Shown: positions 1-11,708 of the stretch, piece after piece
Layout: the number at the start of each line of letters is the position of its first letter
Numbering within the stretch: position 1 is the first letter of the stretch
DNA from: Zerene cesonia
Taxonomy: Eukaryota > Arthropoda > Insecta > Lepidoptera > Pieridae
DNA: 64,000 bases
Direction of reading: 5' to 3'
Assembly: GCF_012273895.1 (NCBI RefSeq)
Contig: NC_052118.1
Span: 2,976,001 to 3,040,000, forward strand
Position numbers and translations under genes: made by a program
Notes under the pieces: generated by a model
What the model was told of the DNA's origin: nothing
Seen by the model: the letters and a program-made list of their open reading frames with translations, nothing else
The model's database searches: none

Positions 1-886
1 TGTATAAAATGTGGTAGCTAATATAAATTTATAAGTGAATTCGTGTTTATTTATTTGTTTTTCTCTACTTCGAAAACAGGGCGATGCTTTGCCGTAGTTT
101 TTTGGACTTGGTTTTCGAATATCTTACAGAACTGGAAAGACTTATTTGTTTTAATTATAACGTGAAGGGTAAGACGAGAGACAGAGAGCTTCATGTGTTT
201 TTATCAAACTATTACCACATGGTATGTATTCTTGTAACCTAAATTACAAGGTTTGAAATAAAAACAGTCGTATGAATTTTTAAGAATAACAATGTTAATT
301 TATTACACGATTAACTAATACGATTGGTAAATATAAACAAAGAAAAGCAACGAATGTCCTGGATGATGGCGGTATATAACATATGACCTTATTCATTGTT
401 TTTGTAACAATCAATATACTCACATTAAACCTATACTATATTTAGTTTACAGAACATTTTCAAAGCGAAAGTTTGTTTTGTTTCGTTAATTTCCAGTATG
501 TTCGTAGCATGTACAGAGTAGAAAAAAGCTGTGTAGGAGACTGGTCTTTGTTATTATAACATTGTTTTGTAAAACGTTTTATTTTAAATTTACATTTAAA
601 AAGATTAAAATCATTTTAGCCTTTAGAAACGAATTAGGTTAAATACGAGGTTCTAAGATTCCATATATTATTCTTACTAATTTCTTGAAGATCATTAGTG
701 AGGTAACAACATACGTATGGGAGTCAACACGCTTCGTCACATATTGGGCCAAATTTTACACCCTAATAAAAAAAAGATTCCATATTCGAAAATCATAAAA
801 TAAAAATCGTATTTCCATACCTCCATAATACCTATGCTTTTTTTAAAGTCAACTAGCCATAAATATAGAAAAATGAGTATAAACAA

Positions 887-1088
887 TCCTACTAATAGTA
901 TAAATGCGAAAGTTTGTAGGGATGTGTGTGTGTGTTTGTTGCTCTTTCACGCAAAAACTACTGAACCAATTGCAATAAAATTTGGTATGTAGACAGCTGG
1001 ACAACTGGAATAACATATAGGCAACTTTTTAACCCATTATTTCTACGGGATACGGACTTACGCGGGTGGAACCGCGGGGCGCAGCTAG
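887..1088 (+). mobile_element. Non-autonomous Helitron, Lep1-like family, copy 1
   Basis: This ~200-bp element starts TCCTACTAATA and ends GCGCAGCTAG. It is flanked by A on the left and T on the right, the Helitron target preference. A short hairpin (CGCGG / CCGCG) lies just before the 3' end. The middle holds the conserved stretches TTTCACGCAAAAACTACTGA and GTAGACAGCTGGACAACTGG that recur in the other seven copies. It has no coding capacity, so it must have been moved by an autonomous RepHel element elsewhere. The 5' end has a substitution (AATAGTATAAATG instead of AATATTATAAATG). Confidence 0.88.
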
Positions 1089-1775
1089 TATGTTATAAAA
1101 CAATATATTACCCTTAAAACTGACATTACGGTGAACCGACACGAGCTGGAAAAAGAAAATCGCTTCCAAGAACAGCATATTATATTGCATTAACCCACAA
1201 TTGCATTCTGAATCTCCGCTCCAGTAAGAACTAGCTATAATTGAATACAGCACTGGGTGCGGGTGTGTTAAATCAACATGAAGCCAGGTAAAAGAGTGCT
1301 GACGGTGCTAGTTATGCGATTAGGTTTATCTAATTAAACGTGTCATTCGGCTTACCGACGAGATTTGTAGCGTTTCAAAGAGGATTAGAACTTAATGATC
1401 GTCCTATTAAACTACCTCTGGGCATTTTGTATACCTATAAAATTTTATTGACATTTTTTTTTATCATTCATGATTTCTCGGAAGCTTACGAATTAAATTA
1501 TACGAGGAAAAGTCTGTTCATGAAAATATGAGAGTATGTTTAACAAAAGTTCAGAAGGCAAACACAATAGCGCAACTGTTAGGTAGTCTGTTAATGTGTA
1601 TAACTTGTGTCTTATTTATTTGAACATTGCTTGTACTCGAGTGTATTTTCATACAATATTTTTATAAAACTCCTTTCTGCTGTAGCATCGCTTTGCTAGC
1701 GTTGTATGTATGAATGTAGCTTATTGATTATTCCAAGTCTCATAATACGTGTTTGATTTGTATTTCATTTATACA

Positions 1776-1952
1776 CTAGCCATCCGCTCCGGCTTCGCAC
1801 GGGTGAAATAACATATGTATTATACATATTAACCGTCCTTTTGAATAACTCTATCTATAAAAAACCCCATCAAAAACTGTTGCGAAATTTTAATGATCTA
1901 AGCATACAGACACACAAACGGCGTGAAGCGACGTTTTATACTATGTAGTGAT
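1776..1952 (-). mobile_element. Helitron-like dispersed repeat, divergent family
   Basis: The plus strand begins CTAGCCATCCGCTCCGGC, which is the reverse complement of a CTAG-type Helitron 3' end, with A immediately before it. It continues through GTGAAATAACATATG to an end near TATGTAGTGAT. A more decayed relative lies at 56569-56746. It is non-coding. The 5' boundary is approximate because the end is degraded. Confidence 0.6.
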
Positions 1953-3508
1953 ATATTGTGCACAAATCGATTCAAATCACGAGTATATTTTTTATTTCCT
2001 TAGATATTGTTGGATATTTAGATTTGTATAATGCGATGGTTTTGCTCAGACAGTATATTTCTCTTTGTACCACACTACACGATACTCAAGTAAATTGTCC
2101 CTGCAACTAACATCCACCGAAAGTTCTATGTAATTCACTCAGCCCAAAAAGCAATAGAAGCAGAGAGCATTCGGCCAACAATGTCTCTCTCGTCCTTAAT
2201 TACTCCCGTTGTAAGTGGAAGACGTCAGCTCCTAATCGGCTAGATCCGTCATAAAAGGCCCAATTAATTAGAAATGTGGTATCAATACCGGTTGGCACAC
2301 TCGAAAGGCTCTGGACAACATACAGCCGTTAATTACAGCGTAGATTACTGATCCGTCTCCGTCGTTTATAGAAATGGATTAGATGGGTTTCCTTACGGAT
2401 GAGGCGGTTACAATTACATGAATGGTTAACTTGAGTTAATATGAATCAAATACAATCTTATCCCATTTCGCCCAAAACTTGCAATGTATACGAGAACATG
2501 AAGTTCGGAAAATTAATCTGATTAATCTTTTTTATGGTCAATACCAAAATGTCAACCCATTATTGAATGCTTGTAGTTTTCGTTCATATTTTCTAAAACT
2601 GTCGCGTATAGCAAAAACCTTAAAATTTAGAATATCACAGATTATATCATGTGATAGAATTACGCGATTTTCCAAACGCCCGCGGGCTTTTTCAATACCG
2701 ATAAAAAATATGAGCAAAAACGTATTTTTCAAAGATAAACAATGTTACCAGCCAGTTATAACATGTCCAAGCTATTACTCAGTTTAAACAGTCATTGGCG
2801 GTGACAAACGATTCGCCAAAATGTAAATGACAATGTCGAACAAAATTGGAAGTGAGATAAAACCTCTCCCGGGAATGAGTGTGTTTTATTTGGATATTGT
2901 TAAGTGTTATTTCATCTACGTAAACAAATTAAGTAGCTTTTTTGCAGTTATTCTTGTTTTTAAAGGTATAAAACGATACGATATAACTTTTTTTATTTGA
3001 TTACACAAATAAAAAGTTGTATGCAATTAAGTAAAGTAGTCGATTTAATTGCATGTTTGTTTAGGCGCAATACTTTTCAAAATAAAGAAAGTATCATGGT
3101 TTACGTCTTATTACACAATCTATTTGTATAAAGCCTTGCCAAATTCCTTCGATTCAGCCGTATAGAAGATGAGCCGAAACAAAGAGACACAGAAAAATTC
3201 ATATATTAAGTTCATTGTTTAAGTACGTCATATATAAAAAAACTTTTTTTTATTTCAATTTCAAAGTGATTCGACCACATATAAATATAGAACATATGAT
3301 TTAAAAACTAATAAAGTGTAACTCAAGTGATCCATCAAATATAAAGGATAATACAAAGAAATGGATATCACAGATTTATCGGTAGTTTTGTAAACGAGCC
3401 AAAATATCTATACGCTTTTTGTAATACTAAGCATAGAGAAGGCACCAGAGTTTGCGGTGTTTAGTTGTTGTAATAATTATATGTGGCTGTAGCAATAATT
3501 AAACTTAC

Positions 3509-3590
3509 CGCCTCCGTGTGTATGGGGTGCACTGCGAACAAGATGGCTGCTACGAAACTTGCGAATTCTGGCAGGAACATCGCGCAAACT
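3509..3590 (-). CDS. TMTC: TMTC-family protein O-mannosyltransferase, internal exon (downstream of the 13380-13516 exon)
   Basis: This 82-bp exon reads on the minus strand. It is preceded by a good acceptor (TTTGTTTCAG, complement of 3591-3600) and followed by a strong donor (GTAAGTTT, complement of 3501-3508). Its first base A completes an AGA arginine codon begun by the upstream exon, and 27 codons follow, ending ...LFAVHPIHTEA in phase 0. The FAVHPIHTEA stretch is characteristic of the N-terminal multi-pass membrane region of TMTC proteins, where it normally continues into VAGVVGRAD. TMTC1-4 are ER membrane O-mannosyltransferases that modify cadherin and protocadherin ectodomains, with C-terminal TPR repeats. 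The hydrophobic run before the motif fits a transmembrane helix. Neither the GT region nor the TPR exons are in the window. The other two frames either contain a stop or give no family match. The paralogue (1-4) cannot be settled from 27 codons. Confidence 0.92.
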
Positions 3591-5371
3591 CTGAAACAAA
3601 CCCGACATTAGCTGAATTGGGTCATTGTTTAACTAATATTGTTGGTTGCTTGAATCTAAAAGAATAAAAACGATTCGTTAGTTGATGGATAGGAAGATTG
3701 TGATTAAATCCATTCATTGTTGTTAGAAGTTTATTAAGAATGGGGATCAATATATTAGAGTTTACAGATAATATTTAGTTTTAATTAAATTACCTTCATA
3801 GCATTTAATTAGCAGTAAGCACTTTAGGTTAAATTATATCCTTTTAATAAACACAAATTGGACAACATTTTCTGCATCACGCATTAATGTTGATGATTTT
3901 AAATAATAAAACATTTTATTTACATCGTTATATCAAAATATTGAAACATAACATTCTAAATTTAAATAACCAAAACTAAAACACGAGATTAAAACAAAGA
4001 TTTACTTCAGTTTTCTAAACAACAAGAATCAACTGTTTATAAATTAAACACGCGTATAATACATGCATATCGTTAACATGAAAACACCCAGCGATTGTTT
4101 AGCTAAGCAAATGTAAACTGACATTAGCCACGTTCAAAGGTCAAAGCACTCTATATGGATCACAGCCTAACATCCTCCAGACATTCTAATAAAGACCTTT
4201 TACATTTCAATGCGCACAGAATATGTCAGTGAGGCGGCGTAGCAACTACGGGCTAAAGGAGTGGTTAGGTCAAAGTCATTAGATTGTTAAGCCACTGCTC
4301 GGCCGGCGCTCTAATCTTACTACCTAAGCACCTTACAACACCTATGCAATATGCATATCCTACACCTATTTTATGGGTGTTCCTGTCGTCCTGCACCTGT
4401 TCGTATTGATTGTACAAACGATATTCGTTGCTGGCCGTTTGAGATGTTACGGATGCCATGAAATTGGAATTCGTTTTTGTACTGGATTTGGTTTACATGG
4501 TTATTTCTGTTGGATTGAGATTTCAAACTATTTTTAAACGCTGTTTGATTTTGTTTCTTTGTATTTATAAGAAATTAAGGATAATTAAGATGGTGATTTT
4601 TCAGGTATATTGTAATTGAACCTAACTATTTGAACATTTACTCGGTTAATGTACAGGATCTTCGATATCTTCAAATTTGTCTTAAACGTTGCTGACATGA
4701 AGTATTTATCAAATAAAGTAAGATATGGCGAAATTTATCAAATCACCAAGAAAAATAACATTATTTCATTGCTTCGGCACTATCAATTCTCAAAAGTCAA
4801 AAGCTCAAAAGCAGAAAATAAATTGACATACATTTCTTCAACAACCTAGACCACTTCGCCCAATATATTTACAAAAGTACGCAGCCAAAAAATCGGTGAA
4901 GTTTTAAAGTCTCGGTTTAAATAATACTCCCTCTACACATAAGCGGCAGAGCATAATTAGAGCGCTCACTTACAAAGCGAACAACACATCCGGCAAGCTT
5001 AAATTAAAATCTTTGTGACGGTCACAGTTTGACATGAGGTACTAGATACTGGCATTTTAATACGACATGCATTATTTCCGAATAATTACTAGGCAAAATT
5101 ACAACTTTTGGAGGGCAAACACAACTTATACAAAGCTGTTCATACGTATGTTTTTATTTGGCACCAAAAACCGATAAAGCCAAACATTAAATATTGAACA
5201 AATCACAACGATGATGATGTATTTATGCCTTAAAATTGTTATCAGTGAAAAGCATTGGCCCACATTTTGTATGTATACATATTATCATGCGGAGATATAG
5301 GTGGAGGTAGTTCACAAACAACAATTTTTGTATGACCTTCAAGACATTTAACATCTCAGTCTCCCCGTGAC

Positions 5372-5460
5372 CACACTCGCTGTAAAGTGTTCGAATTGTC
5401 GGGTTAATAATATAATGAATAAATCGCGTTTAAAATCCGTTAAAATGTCTTTAATTTCTA
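5372..5460 (-). repeat. 89-bp dispersed repeat, inverted partner of 62153-62241
   Basis: The reverse complement matches 62153-62241 over 89 positions with four differences by eye. It contains the string TTTTAACGGATTTTAAACGC and a CCGAC...TTCGAACACTTTACAGCG end. GACGTTTCGA-type ends occur in Penelope-like retroelements of arthropods, but that assignment is only an analogy because no reverse transcriptase is present. Here the GACGTTTCGA core is mutated to GACAATTCGA. Confidence 0.7.
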
Positions 5461-7064
5461 ATATCATTAAATAAATATTCTATTAATATAAAATCGGCGT
5501 CATGATATTTTTCCATGACTGCCCAAGTAATGTAGGATAATTTAATTTGGGTTACAGCCCAACGTTTGATGCTTTAATATGGGTTTAATTAGGAAAATAC
5601 AATATTGACGCAGACCCAAATCGTCCTTACACGCCTTTTTGTGTGTTATAATAAAACGGTTGAAAGGCAATTTGAAAGTTTTGCGGGTTTCCTCTTCAGG
5701 ATGCCCGGGAGTGCTTTCATTCCGAATAAATACTTTTAATGTGCTTATTAGTTTTATATTTGACCCAGTTTTTAACTTTCCGCGGTCGAAATAGACTGAA
5801 CTGAAGATAGCTCTGCCATTTAGGGATTTGAGTTACGTATTTAGAAGATGAAAAAACTTTGTAGGTTTAATCAAACATTTTCTGATTATTTATTTCAATT
5901 TGTGAAGTGGCTTTGCAATGAGATTGTAATAAGTTATTAAATAGCAATACTATATTTATCATCGTACTGCCTCAATAAAATCGCTTTCAAGACTCTACTA
6001 GACTATTTGACTTGAAGTTCGTTGACTGAAATAATCTGCCCGATTTGAAGTACTGCTCGAAACAATGGTGGTATTTCACGGAGAGTCTGCAGACGTCCGC
6101 TCGCGACGAAGGCTAGGAGTCGAGTGACAATAATTGTGCAAGTTTGTTAGCACACCTCGCGGCCACAGGTCTGAACACCAACTAATTGAGAGCGTGCACC
6201 GTCCAACTTCGGTCAGAATTAAGGCACTCGTTAGTGACTTTTTGTGTAACTGCCAGAATCTCTATCGGAGTTTGCGAAACATTTATACGTACTCGTAGTT
6301 TGTTTTCGACGGGCTTGTACGTAATGAGTTCCTCGATTGGATACGATCCTCGTTGAGTACTGGAAGGGATTTCAGCGAAAGTTTTCAAAACATTCATTGT
6401 TTTTTTGGACGAACTTTGGTAATGCGTCAGTCGGGTTCCTGCTTTTATTAACAGAAACCTGATACGGGAGTTACAGCTTTGCGACAATGAGTTAATTGGA
6501 TGCGTTAATGTTCGCTGGTTGTTGCATAGCTGGATTCTTTGATATATTTTTAAAGATAAACAAATAATGTACGAAATGTGTACATACCAACTATATTATT
6601 TAGTAAAAGTTGTAATTGACTAATCAATAGGCCTTACCAAAACACGATTTTAATATAAAAGGATCAAAATTACGTGTAAAAAAACAAAGTTAATTTAGTT
6701 TGCAGATGTTCAAAGTATTTATTATACAAATTTTTTAACTTACTATTACCGTTCCACTCTCGTCTTATATTCTATCAGTTTTGATACTTAAGCAATAATA
6801 CCAAGTTTTAAAATAGCGTCAACAAAAACGATAGCAAGTTCCCAGACCGCCTTGCCTGATACAATTACGTCGGAAAGTTTGTGTGGTTTCTACGGAGTAA
6901 GAAAAACTCAACGGAAGTGGTTAAAGTTGAATTTTTGCACGTGAATAACGCGGGATAGAAGTTTGAGGACCTTTCTAGAATTTTGATAAACAATATTTTG
7001 TTTGGTTGTTATCTAAATAATCGTTTTAGTATTTTAATGATTTGTTATTGGTGTTACTTTTTAA

Positions 7065-7140
7065 AATAATACATAATTCAATCATACATACTTTAATTTT
7101 TAATAATACATAATACAATCATACATACATACTTTCAATC
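7065..7140. repeat. Imperfect tandem duplication, 37-bp unit
   Basis: Two adjacent units begin AATAATACATAAT (7065 and 7102) and both run through CAATCATACATAC...TACTTT. The second unit has an extra CATA step. This is a simple local duplication in AT-rich intron. Confidence 0.75.
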
Positions 7141-8088
7141 ATTAATTGATCTCACACTCTGAAATTCTATACTCGGCATTTAATAATATTTTATTAAGCA
7201 TATAAAGTAATAAATTTATTCACACAAAAAGTATTGCATGGATCGTCAAAATTCTGTCACAAGTAGCTGCAACGTCAGCGATTGACATAGGCTATCTATG
7301 TAGCATGGACACCGGGGCGAACTGCTAACAGATTATAACTATAAAAAAACACTCCTTACCAAAAAGTTAGTATGTACATATATATATATTAAATTTATGA
7401 TTACTTCCAATATATATAATAACTAATGAAATCATGACGAGGAATTGAGAATTCGAATAAATATTTCCAATATAGACTTATATGTGATACATGCATAATA
7501 TTTATTGGTGTCTTATTTGTAACGAAGTATGCTTGGTATCTTCCTCTTTGAACCTTAGTATTCACGCGTCGCTATGGCAACCAGATATTGTGATTAATGA
7601 AGAGTGAAACGGTACGTAGTCAGTTCGCTTTGTGCCAGTCGAATAAAAGGGAATTGAAGTACGCACTTCTGTATAAGGAGTACATCACTTTGGATGAAAG
7701 AAAATATGGAATGTGATCGTTATCACTTGATTTTAAGATTCAGATACGTTAGGGATATATAAATTGGAAGATTTATAGTATTATATATTGTTCAATTTGA
7801 GTATGTGAATTAGCTCATAAGCTTAAAACGGATTGAAGTTCATATTGATGACAGTACAGAACCAATTAAAGGTATCTAATGTTTGTTCTGTTTCTCAAGT
7901 TGAATCAAAAATTAAATGTAAAAAATAGTTTTAATTGTTTGCGTACTTATAATAGCCTACTATTTCACGACGATCTTCTGTCTATAAGTGGCACCATTTG
8001 CTGGATACCCCTATGAAAACTTACACAGTCTCAGAAATCGAACAGTCTCGATCAAATGCGTAACTTTATCGATAGGACATGTAGTGAA

Positions 8089-8294
8089 TCCTACTAATAT
8101 TATAAATGCGAAAGTTTGTAAGGATGTGTGTGTGTGTGTTTGTTCTTCTTTCACGCAAAAACTACAGAACCGATTGCAATGAAATTTGTGTATTTGTACG
8201 TAGACAGCTGGACCACTGGAATAACATATAGGCAATTTTTTGTCCCGATATTCCTACGGGATACGGACTTACGCGGGTGAAACCGCGGGGCTAG
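8089..8294 (+). mobile_element. Non-autonomous Helitron, Lep1-like family, copy 2
   Basis: It starts TCCTACTAATATTATAAATG after a host A and ends CTAG before a host T. Unlike the other copies it lacks the GCGCAG spacer between the CGCGG/CCGCG hairpin and the terminal CTAG (reads CCGCGGGGCTAG). It carries a GT-rich run near the 5' end and an extra TGTATTTG-like stretch in the middle. Chance ORFs on both strands cross it and are not genes. Confidence 0.9.
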
Positions 8295-8416
8295 TATTTA
8301 ATAAGTCGTACCACAAATTTCGTTGTTAATATTGTACGTAGAACCAATGTCATGGTTGACGGTGCATTCGGCCGCAGCCATCAGTCACGGCGATACGCTC
8401 TCTTCATCCTTCTAAT

Positions 8417-8433
8417 TATATATATATATATAT
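8417..8433. repeat. (TA)n microsatellite
   Basis: About eight uninterrupted TA units lie in AT-rich intron just downstream of the Helitron at 8089-8294. Confidence 0.9.
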
Positions 8434-10890
8434 GATTATCATTCGATATGTATGTAGTGCGTACATGTGAAATATATCAATTACCTAACCTCTTATTATA
8501 GGTAATGAAAGATTCCTATTGTAGATAAAGCATAAGTATAATAACTTATGATAACTATAAAGATACATAATGAATATATTTTTTTTAATGCAGGATAACC
8601 TATAGCGGTTTTGAGACCTTTTTAGCCTATATGTTTTTGATAGGACAATATTTACAAAATATAACGTATGTAGGGGATTCAAAGAATAAATACATATTAT
8701 TAAAATTAATTATTTCAATGCGCAAGCAGTATTAAATAATCACAGTGTATAATTCATCACGAAGCCGAATAAAACTATAATCGGACGATAAATGTTCTGA
8801 ATTATTGCGGGAAAAATCCGACGTAAGCTGATATCGGATTTATAATGTAAATGTAGACTTTAATTAAACATAAACGTTGAATTTCGCACAATATTAAGCA
8901 TCGTTACCATAGATTATATAACCGCGTTACGCAATTAATTACTGACGTATAGTCTAGAAATAAGACAAAGGGTGGATATAATTAAGAGCCTAATGGCGTC
9001 CGCGGCGGTATTTTGAGCAATGATAAACTAATTCAACTTGTTTAAAACTCTCTTGGACCGCAAATAAATACGCCAGGACAAAATAAACTTTATTACGCTC
9101 CAGTCAATATCGAATTACATTACGATACCAGTGTTTCGTGGGTCAGCGCAGTGATTTTTAGGATTTGATATAAATTGAAATCTTTTTTTGCACTTATACA
9201 CACACGTACATAATATAAATAAACTTGAACTAGGATGTGATTATAAATATCTGTGTTCTCTCATATGACTGACGTTTGAGCTGTAGTCTTTTTATATTGG
9301 TATAATTTTTGTCGGTCGTTTTATCTGACTTATTTTTGATACGGCTGAATCATTTTCATTGTCTAGTTTAGTCTTTTTTTCTTAATTTTTTTGTCGTCTC
9401 TCATGGTGATCACCACAAAACATTTGGCAAAGCAAAGCAAATTCGGGATCAAGCAAAAAATATAACATCCAACATCAGTATACATTCGTTCGTTTCCATT
9501 AAACCTCTTTACACGGCTCTCATCCAAATCTAAGAAATCCTTCAAACAAGGATGACACAAGTAGCAATATATTCACAGATTTTCACATTCAGAACACATC
9601 GGCATTCGTTTTATTCTGAGATGAGAACCCTATCAACACCAACTGTTACTGCATTGCGCGGTTCTTTTGATTTTTTCGGTTCATTAAGCTATGAATGATC
9701 CACCACTCTTGTTTTGGGTTACAAATTTCCTTATTTGCAAAATCTCGCAGATGGAAGAGGTTCTTAAAGCTTTTCTTAGGATAATTTTTATATAATTCAC
9801 TTTTCTAACTTGTTCTCCTTCATTTTACATCTTCTGTGAGTAATTTCAATGAAAATCAAAGAATCCTTTGAACAGTTCTTTGTGATTTTAAATTGCGCTA
9901 TTAATTTGTTCATTACGTGATTATAAATAACAGATAAAGAGGTTTATGAATTTGATTATGACTTTACATAATAAAATTACGTTAAACATGTAATTTGTGC
10001 GTTTTCAATAATTAATAAAGAGAATAAGTAAAACAATTCTTTTAAATTAAGAAGTAAGAACAAATATTTCAAGTTCACATGGTCATTTTCAAAACAAATT
10101 GATATTACGTTAAATACGTTGATTAATGGTCCAATGATCGAGAAGTCATCAAAACTAAGTGTTTTATAACATACGAAACTTTCACACCTGTAATCGATTG
10201 AAGCAGATCATTCCAGGAATAGGGAAGTAATAGAAACGCAATATTCCGCGAGTGGATAACGTGAATAATACTGCATGAGGCCTGTATTCTTAATGGGGAT
10301 CAGGTAGATGAGGGATTCCATGCAGGCGGCAGTCATGAATTTAAAAGTAATTCCATTATAACTTCGAAGTTGCTTGAAAATTTTGCCGGGTGCAAATAAT
10401 ATGAAGCGAAAAGTTACGGGTGATACTCTAATATGATTGGAGTGCTCTAAACATATTATAACTTTTAAGTGGCGTATACGACTCATTGATATAGAGGATA
10501 GTGTTTATTCTTATTGGCTTATATTCATTATTTCATTAACATTTTCATTTAAATCATTACGATACACCCGATGCATCGTTGCGATTTTAGAAGGAACAGA
10601 ATTTTATTCACAACCTCAAAAGCAAAGTGCATAGGTAGGTTAATGTTGAAAGGGTTATAATAAAATAAAATATATCACTTAAGCACACTGACCTTACAAA
10701 AGAAAAATTGAAAAAAGTTGATCATTTATTTGTTCAAATTCTAACTCATAACTTTTTTATCCACGCAAACTTTTACAAGTGCTTATGAATTATTAAGCCA
10801 TTCGGGTTGATTGTCTTGCTTCCTTGTAACTCCTGTTGGTGTTGTATTAAGGGTGTTTTGTATGTTTGCTTTTCTTTATTAGCTTCGTCA

Positions 10891-10954
10891 TTTCTTTGCT
10901 TTTCCCTTATTCCTTAAAAGCGGGCAACGTAAATGCTCGCCCGATTGCCCGCTG
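10891..10954 (+). repeat. Fragment of the SINE-like element
   Basis: CTTTTCCCTTATTCCTTAAAAGCGGG and the following GCCCGATTGCCCGCTG resemble the pyrimidine-rich middle and the TTGCCCGCT 3' part of the better copy at 29846-30199, with internal sequence missing. It is old and degraded. Confidence 0.45.
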
Positions 10955-11500
10955 GAATTGCGCATTTTAAAATTGTACTCTTTAACATTCTTTTTAAAGT
11001 CACAGTTAAGATGCTAAAGAGCAAAATAAGCTACTTTTCGAAACGGTAAAACATCTCATCCCATAGGAATTTCCTTCAACCACACGCGCAAATCCGCGGC
11101 AAACAGCTAGTTCAAGTATAATCTTGTTTACTCTTTAACTAACCAACTTGCTCAAAATAAAAATAATTTTGTTAATTGTAGTAAATATTCAATCACCAAT
11201 AAGTATGATGCCACTAAATTGAAAACCTCACTTCACTTTGCCATAATATATGTTTATTAGGCACTTTATTAATTTAATTCATTGGTAGATATTATAATGT
11301 ATACACATTTTCCATTATTGTGCGGTTAAAACAAATCACAGCTCAATTGAATTATTTTAATTAAATTGCTGTATTATAATAATTTTATTTACATTACGTT
11401 GATACGTAGCACAGAAGTTACTGGCCCTGACTATAATATAGCGTTTCGGTTCGATTCCCAATACGAGTGTTATTTTCTAATGAATGTTATTTTTTCTAAT

Positions 11501-11620
11501 ATATAAAATTCTCGTGTCATAATGTTCGTTCCCATACTCTTCCGAAACGGCTGGACCTTTGTGTAGAATTTTGTGTGCATATCGGTAGTTCTGAGAATCA
11601 GCTAACATCTATTTTTCATT
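11501..11620 (+). repeat. Dispersed repeat (ATATAAAATTCTCGTGTC family), copy 1
   Basis: It begins ATATAAAATTCTCGTGTCA, continues with CTCTTCCGAAACGGCTGGAC and ends at ATCTATTTTTCAT. A second copy at 36405-36580 shares CTCGTGTCA, CTCCGAAA, ATTTTGTGTACATAT, TCTGAAAAT and ATCTATTTTTCAT in the same order. It is non-coding, and its class is not determined. It abuts the SINE-like fragment at 11624. Confidence 0.7.
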
Positions 11621-11623
11621 GCA

Positions 11624-11708
11624 GAGCAGATGCAGAACTCTGATGGTAAGTGATCAGCGTTTCCCATATGCTTTTATGACAGGGTAATTGTGTTGCCGGC
11701 ACTTAAAT
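11624..11708 (-). repeat. SINE-like fragment, 3' part, reverse orientation
   Basis: CTGATGGTAAGTGATCAGCG is the reverse complement of the 3' landmark of the SINE-like family (GTGATCGCTTACCATCAG in the copy at 29846-30199). It is followed by TGTTGCCGGCACTT, another landmark of lepidopteran copies. The A-tail is not preserved. Confidence 0.55.

Larger units (their letters stand above)
1..3508 (-). other. Intron of the TMTC-family gene, downstream of the 3509-3590 exon (partial)
   Basis: The minus-strand donor GTAAGTTT (plus-strand AAACTTAC, 3501-3508) opens this intron, and no following TMTC exon is seen before the window edge. The next exon should begin with a segment resembling VAGVVGRAD, and nothing like it is encoded here on the minus strand. 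The intron holds two Helitron-type repeats (887-1088, 1776-1952). Stretches 1-886, 1089-1775 and 1953-3500 are AT-rich with only short chance ORFs, for example a 102-codon plus-strand frame at 2479-2787 with no recognisable domain. Confidence 0.75.

Noticed and set aside
887..1088. Considering the ~200-bp repeats as a CRISPR-like or other regularly spaced array
   Set aside because: Spacing is irregular (kilobases), orientation is mixed, and the ends are Helitron ends with A/T flanks; this is a eukaryotic genome.
2479..2787. 102-codon plus-strand ORF
   Set aside because: Basic, low-information composition with no domain. An overlapping minus-strand ORF of similar quality shows that both are chance frames in AT-rich DNA.
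6182..6487. 101-codon minus-strand ORF
   Set aside because: No recognisable family or splice context. It lies in the middle of the intron of the same-strand TMTC gene and cannot be supported without conservation data.
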